Source of the DNA: Porticoccaceae bacterium
Lineage (GTDB): Bacteria > Pseudomonadota > Gammaproteobacteria > Pseudomonadales > Porticoccaceae
Direction: 5' to 3'
Assembly: GCA_024639885.1 (NCBI GenBank)
Contig: JAHEGD010000006.1
Coordinates: 42,580-83,622, forward strand
DNA length: 41,043 nt
Of the stretch, positions 39,554 to 41,043 are shown one piece after another. Numbering within the stretch: the stretch's first letter is position 1; every line of letters begins with the position of its first letter. The translations under genes and the position numbers were made by a program. The notes beneath the pieces were generated by a model, which was given only the letters and a program-made list of their open reading frames with translations, was not told where the DNA came from and did not search any database.

Positions 39554-39958
39554 ATGCGAACTAGAACCAAGAAATCACAGGCGCAGGGCCAGGCGATCGA
39601 CCTGACACCGATGCTCGATGTGGTTTTCATTATGTTGATCTTCTTCATCGTCACCGCGTCGTTTATTAAAACGCCGGGTGTCGAGGTGAATAAGGTCGAC
39701 GCGATCACTGGCGAGTCCTACAAAAAAGTGGGTATCTTGGCCGCGGTGACGACGACCAACGAAATTTGGATCGATAAAAAACGGGTGGAAGAGTCGGCGC
39801 TGAAGATCAGCCTGAAGCGACTCTATGCCGAGAACCCCAAGGGCGGCATGGTCATCCAAGCCGATAACGAATCTAGTATCGAAACGGTCGCTAAGATCGC
39901 CGACGCCGCGCGCGACATCGGCATCAGCCCAGTGGCCATTTCGGTCGAAAACGACTGA
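39554..39958 (+). CDS. exbD: ExbD-type biopolymer transport protein
   Basis: 134 residues with one N-terminal membrane helix and a periplasmic domain. The key proton-pathway Asp is Asp22 in LTPMLDVVFIMLIFF. The periplasmic part ends with IADAARDIGISPVAISVEND. GAGAGG precedes ATG 39554 at seven bases. Partner of the ExbB at 38934. Confidence 0.94.
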   Translation: MRTRTKKSQAQGQAIDLTPMLDVVFIMLIFFIVTASFIKTPGVEVNKVDAITGESYKKVGILAAVTTTNEIWIDKKRVEESALKISLKRLYAENPKGGMVIQADNESSIETVAKIADAARDIGISPVAISVEND

Positions 39959-39967
39959 GGTAACGGT

Positions 39968-40573
39968 ATGTCTGCAGCGAGAGTCGCTTTATCTGCTGCA
40001 CTTGGGGTGGTGGTCACCTTTGCATTGGTAGTACTGATGTTTAAGTTGATCGACTCCGGCAAGAAAGAGATGGACGATAAGCCATCGATTAAAATTGCCG
40101 ACTTCCTCCATGTGGATCGCAAAGTCACCGAGAACGCGAAAAAAACCGAGGTGCAAAAACCCGAAGACCCCGAGCAGCCGCCACCGGATGTGCCGCAGGA
40201 CCAGCTCGAGTTTGACCTACCCGACAATGCCGTCAATATGTCTGCGCCGGGTGTCGGTGGCCTCAAAATTGGCAACAGCGGCGGCTTCGCCCGCGACACT
40301 GACTACATCCCGGTTTACGTGCCGCAGCCGAGCTACCCGCGTCGCGCCCAGACCCGTGGTACCGAAGGCTACGCCGTGGTCGAGGTGATCATCACCACCA
40401 CCGGCGGCGTTCGCGACCCGGTCATGATTGAAGAGTGGCCCGAGGGCTGGGGCTTTGGCCGCGCTGCACTGCGCGCCGCCGAGAAGCTTAAGTACAACCC
40501 CCGGGTGGTCGACGGCACCCCGCAAGAGGTCCCTGGCGTGCTGTACAAGTTCAGCTTCCAGATGGCCAAATAG
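39968..40573 (+). CDS. tonB: TonB2-like energy transducer
   Basis: 201 residues, short like Vibrio TonB2. One membrane helix at about 7-27, a proline/glutamate-rich periplasmic stretch (KPEDPEQPPPDVPQD, about 65-79), and a TonB C-terminal domain (YPRRAQTRGTEGYAVVEV and YKFSFQMAK end). It drives TonB-dependent outer-membrane receptors using energy from ExbB/ExbD and TtpC. No receptor gene is in the window. It starts nine bases after the exbD stop. Confidence 0.93.
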   Translation: MSAARVALSAALGVVVTFALVVLMFKLIDSGKKEMDDKPSIKIADFLHVDRKVTENAKKTEVQKPEDPEQPPPDVPQDQLEFDLPDNAVNMSAPGVGGLKIGNSGGFARDTDYIPVYVPQPSYPRRAQTRGTEGYAVVEVIITTTGGVRDPVMIEEWPEGWGFGRAALRAAEKLKYNPRVVDGTPQEVPGVLYKFSFQMAK

Positions 40574-40584
40574 GAGAGAGATCG

Positions 40585-41043
40585 ATGAAAAAAGTGGTAT
40601 CGCTGCTCACTCTTTCTTCACTGCTAATGGCCCTGCCGCTGGCGGTGGGCGTTGTTGATAGCGCCGCGCCGCTGGCGTCGGTTGCCCACGCCGAAGAGAA
40701 AAAAGAGCCCAAGTACAAAGATGTCCAGACTCGCCAGCGCCAGTCGGTTGGCAAGAAGTGCGCCAAATCGCTGGAGAGCGTGCAGGTGCTGCTAGAGGAA
40801 GAGCGCTGGCCGGAGGCGCTTGAGGACCTCAAGCGCGTCGACGCCAGTGACAAGACCTGTGAGTCGGACTACGAGCAGACCCAAGTCTGGAAGTTCATGG
40901 GTTATGTCTACTACTCGCTGGACGACATGCGTCAAGCGATCAACCAGTACAAACGCGTCGTCGCCGGTGCCGGCACCCCGCCGGAGCTGCGCCTAGACAC
41001 CCGCTACACCCTGGCCCAGCTCTACACCGTGCAGGAAGACTAC
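40585..41043 (+). CDS. TPR-repeat periplasmic protein of the TonB2-type cluster (partial)
   Basis: 153 residues visible, open at the window end. A signal peptide (VVSLLTLSSLLMALPLAVG region) with likely cleavage at AHA-EE near residue 36. Then a tetratricopeptide-type helical repeat begins (WKFMGYVYYSLDDMRQAINQYKRVV, about 103-127). Two cysteines at 59 and 92 might form a disulfide (inference). A TPR gene after tonB2 is the usual end of these clusters in Vibrio and relatives. AGGAGA precedes ATG 40585. Confidence 0.88.
   Translation, partial: MKKVVSLLTLSSLLMALPLAVGVVDSAAPLASVAHAEEKKEPKYKDVQTRQRQSVGKKCAKSLESVQVLLEEERWPEALEDLKRVDASDKTCESDYEQTQVWKFMGYVYYSLDDMRQAINQYKRVVAGAGTPPELRLDTRYTLAQLYTVQEDY

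Overview
This is a chromosomal, housekeeping-rich window from a GC-rich gammaproteobacterium. Three blocks of gene order point there: recG-oxyR with ridA/spoT/rpoZ/gmk/yicC/rph/pyrE; radC/coaBC/algC/argB with rpmBG; and HAD phosphatase/rppH/ptsP/lgt/thyA/folA. All three resemble the Pseudomonas/Cellvibrionales-type layout. The last block, DUF3450-TtpC-ExbB-ExbD-TonB-TPR, matches the TonB2 type known from Vibrio and marine gammaproteobacteria. I cannot name a genus from sequence alone. There are no rRNA or tRNA genes, insertion sequences, prophage or CRISPR arrays, and no gene-free stretch reaches 300 bases. Coding density is very high: many genes overlap by 1-10 bases, three convergent pairs overlap by exactly four bases at their stop codons, and TTG/GTG starts are common.

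Layout. 1-1320 (minus): a Pit phosphate permease, cut by the window edge, behind its DUF47/PhoU-like partner. 1426-4488 (minus): recG and oxyR; a YeeZ-like epimerase is divergent from oxyR. 5384-8985 (minus): ridA, spoT, rpoZ and gmk (translation, stringent response, nucleotides). 9239-9511: an unrecognised 90-residue protein. 9563-11943: yicC (minus), divergent from rph-pyrE (plus). 11940-18509 (minus): an overlapping string coaBC-algC-argB-slmA-SDR-ATP-grasp, in which the dut gene usually found between coaBC and algC is missing and two extra genes (SDR and a cyanophycin-synthetase-like ATP-grasp ligase) sit between slmA and pyrE. 18590-19937: radC, then rpmB-rpmG with a clear promoter and a bidirectional terminator. 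20008-20794 (minus): a small membrane protein and a cold-shock protein. 20893-25268: serA divergent from a D-2-hydroxyglutarate dehydrogenase, FAH-family hydrolase and srkA operon. 25265-28054: an SLC13/TrkA-C transporter and a persulfide-dioxygenase-like metallo-hydrolase facing away from one shared palindromic promoter. 28147-29755: gcvH and an unknown membrane-anchored protein. 29831-36552: HAD phosphatase, rppH-ptsP, NRDE protein, lgt, thyA-folA. 36789-41043: the six-gene TonB2-type energy transduction operon, cut off in the last gene.

Most of the window is ordinary core metabolism. The points that stand out are sequence-level: an OxyR that keeps Cys199 but has Leu at the resolving-cysteine position 208; a SpoT whose RxKD synthetase motif reads EFKD; a Mur-domain-less CphA-like ligase in a new location; a symmetric divergent promoter whose -10 boxes lie in the arms of a perfect inverted repeat; and several palindromes ahead of the TonB operon. 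No wholly new multi-gene system is evident. The closest candidates are the SDR/ATP-grasp pair and the palindrome-controlled transporter/metallo-hydrolase pair.
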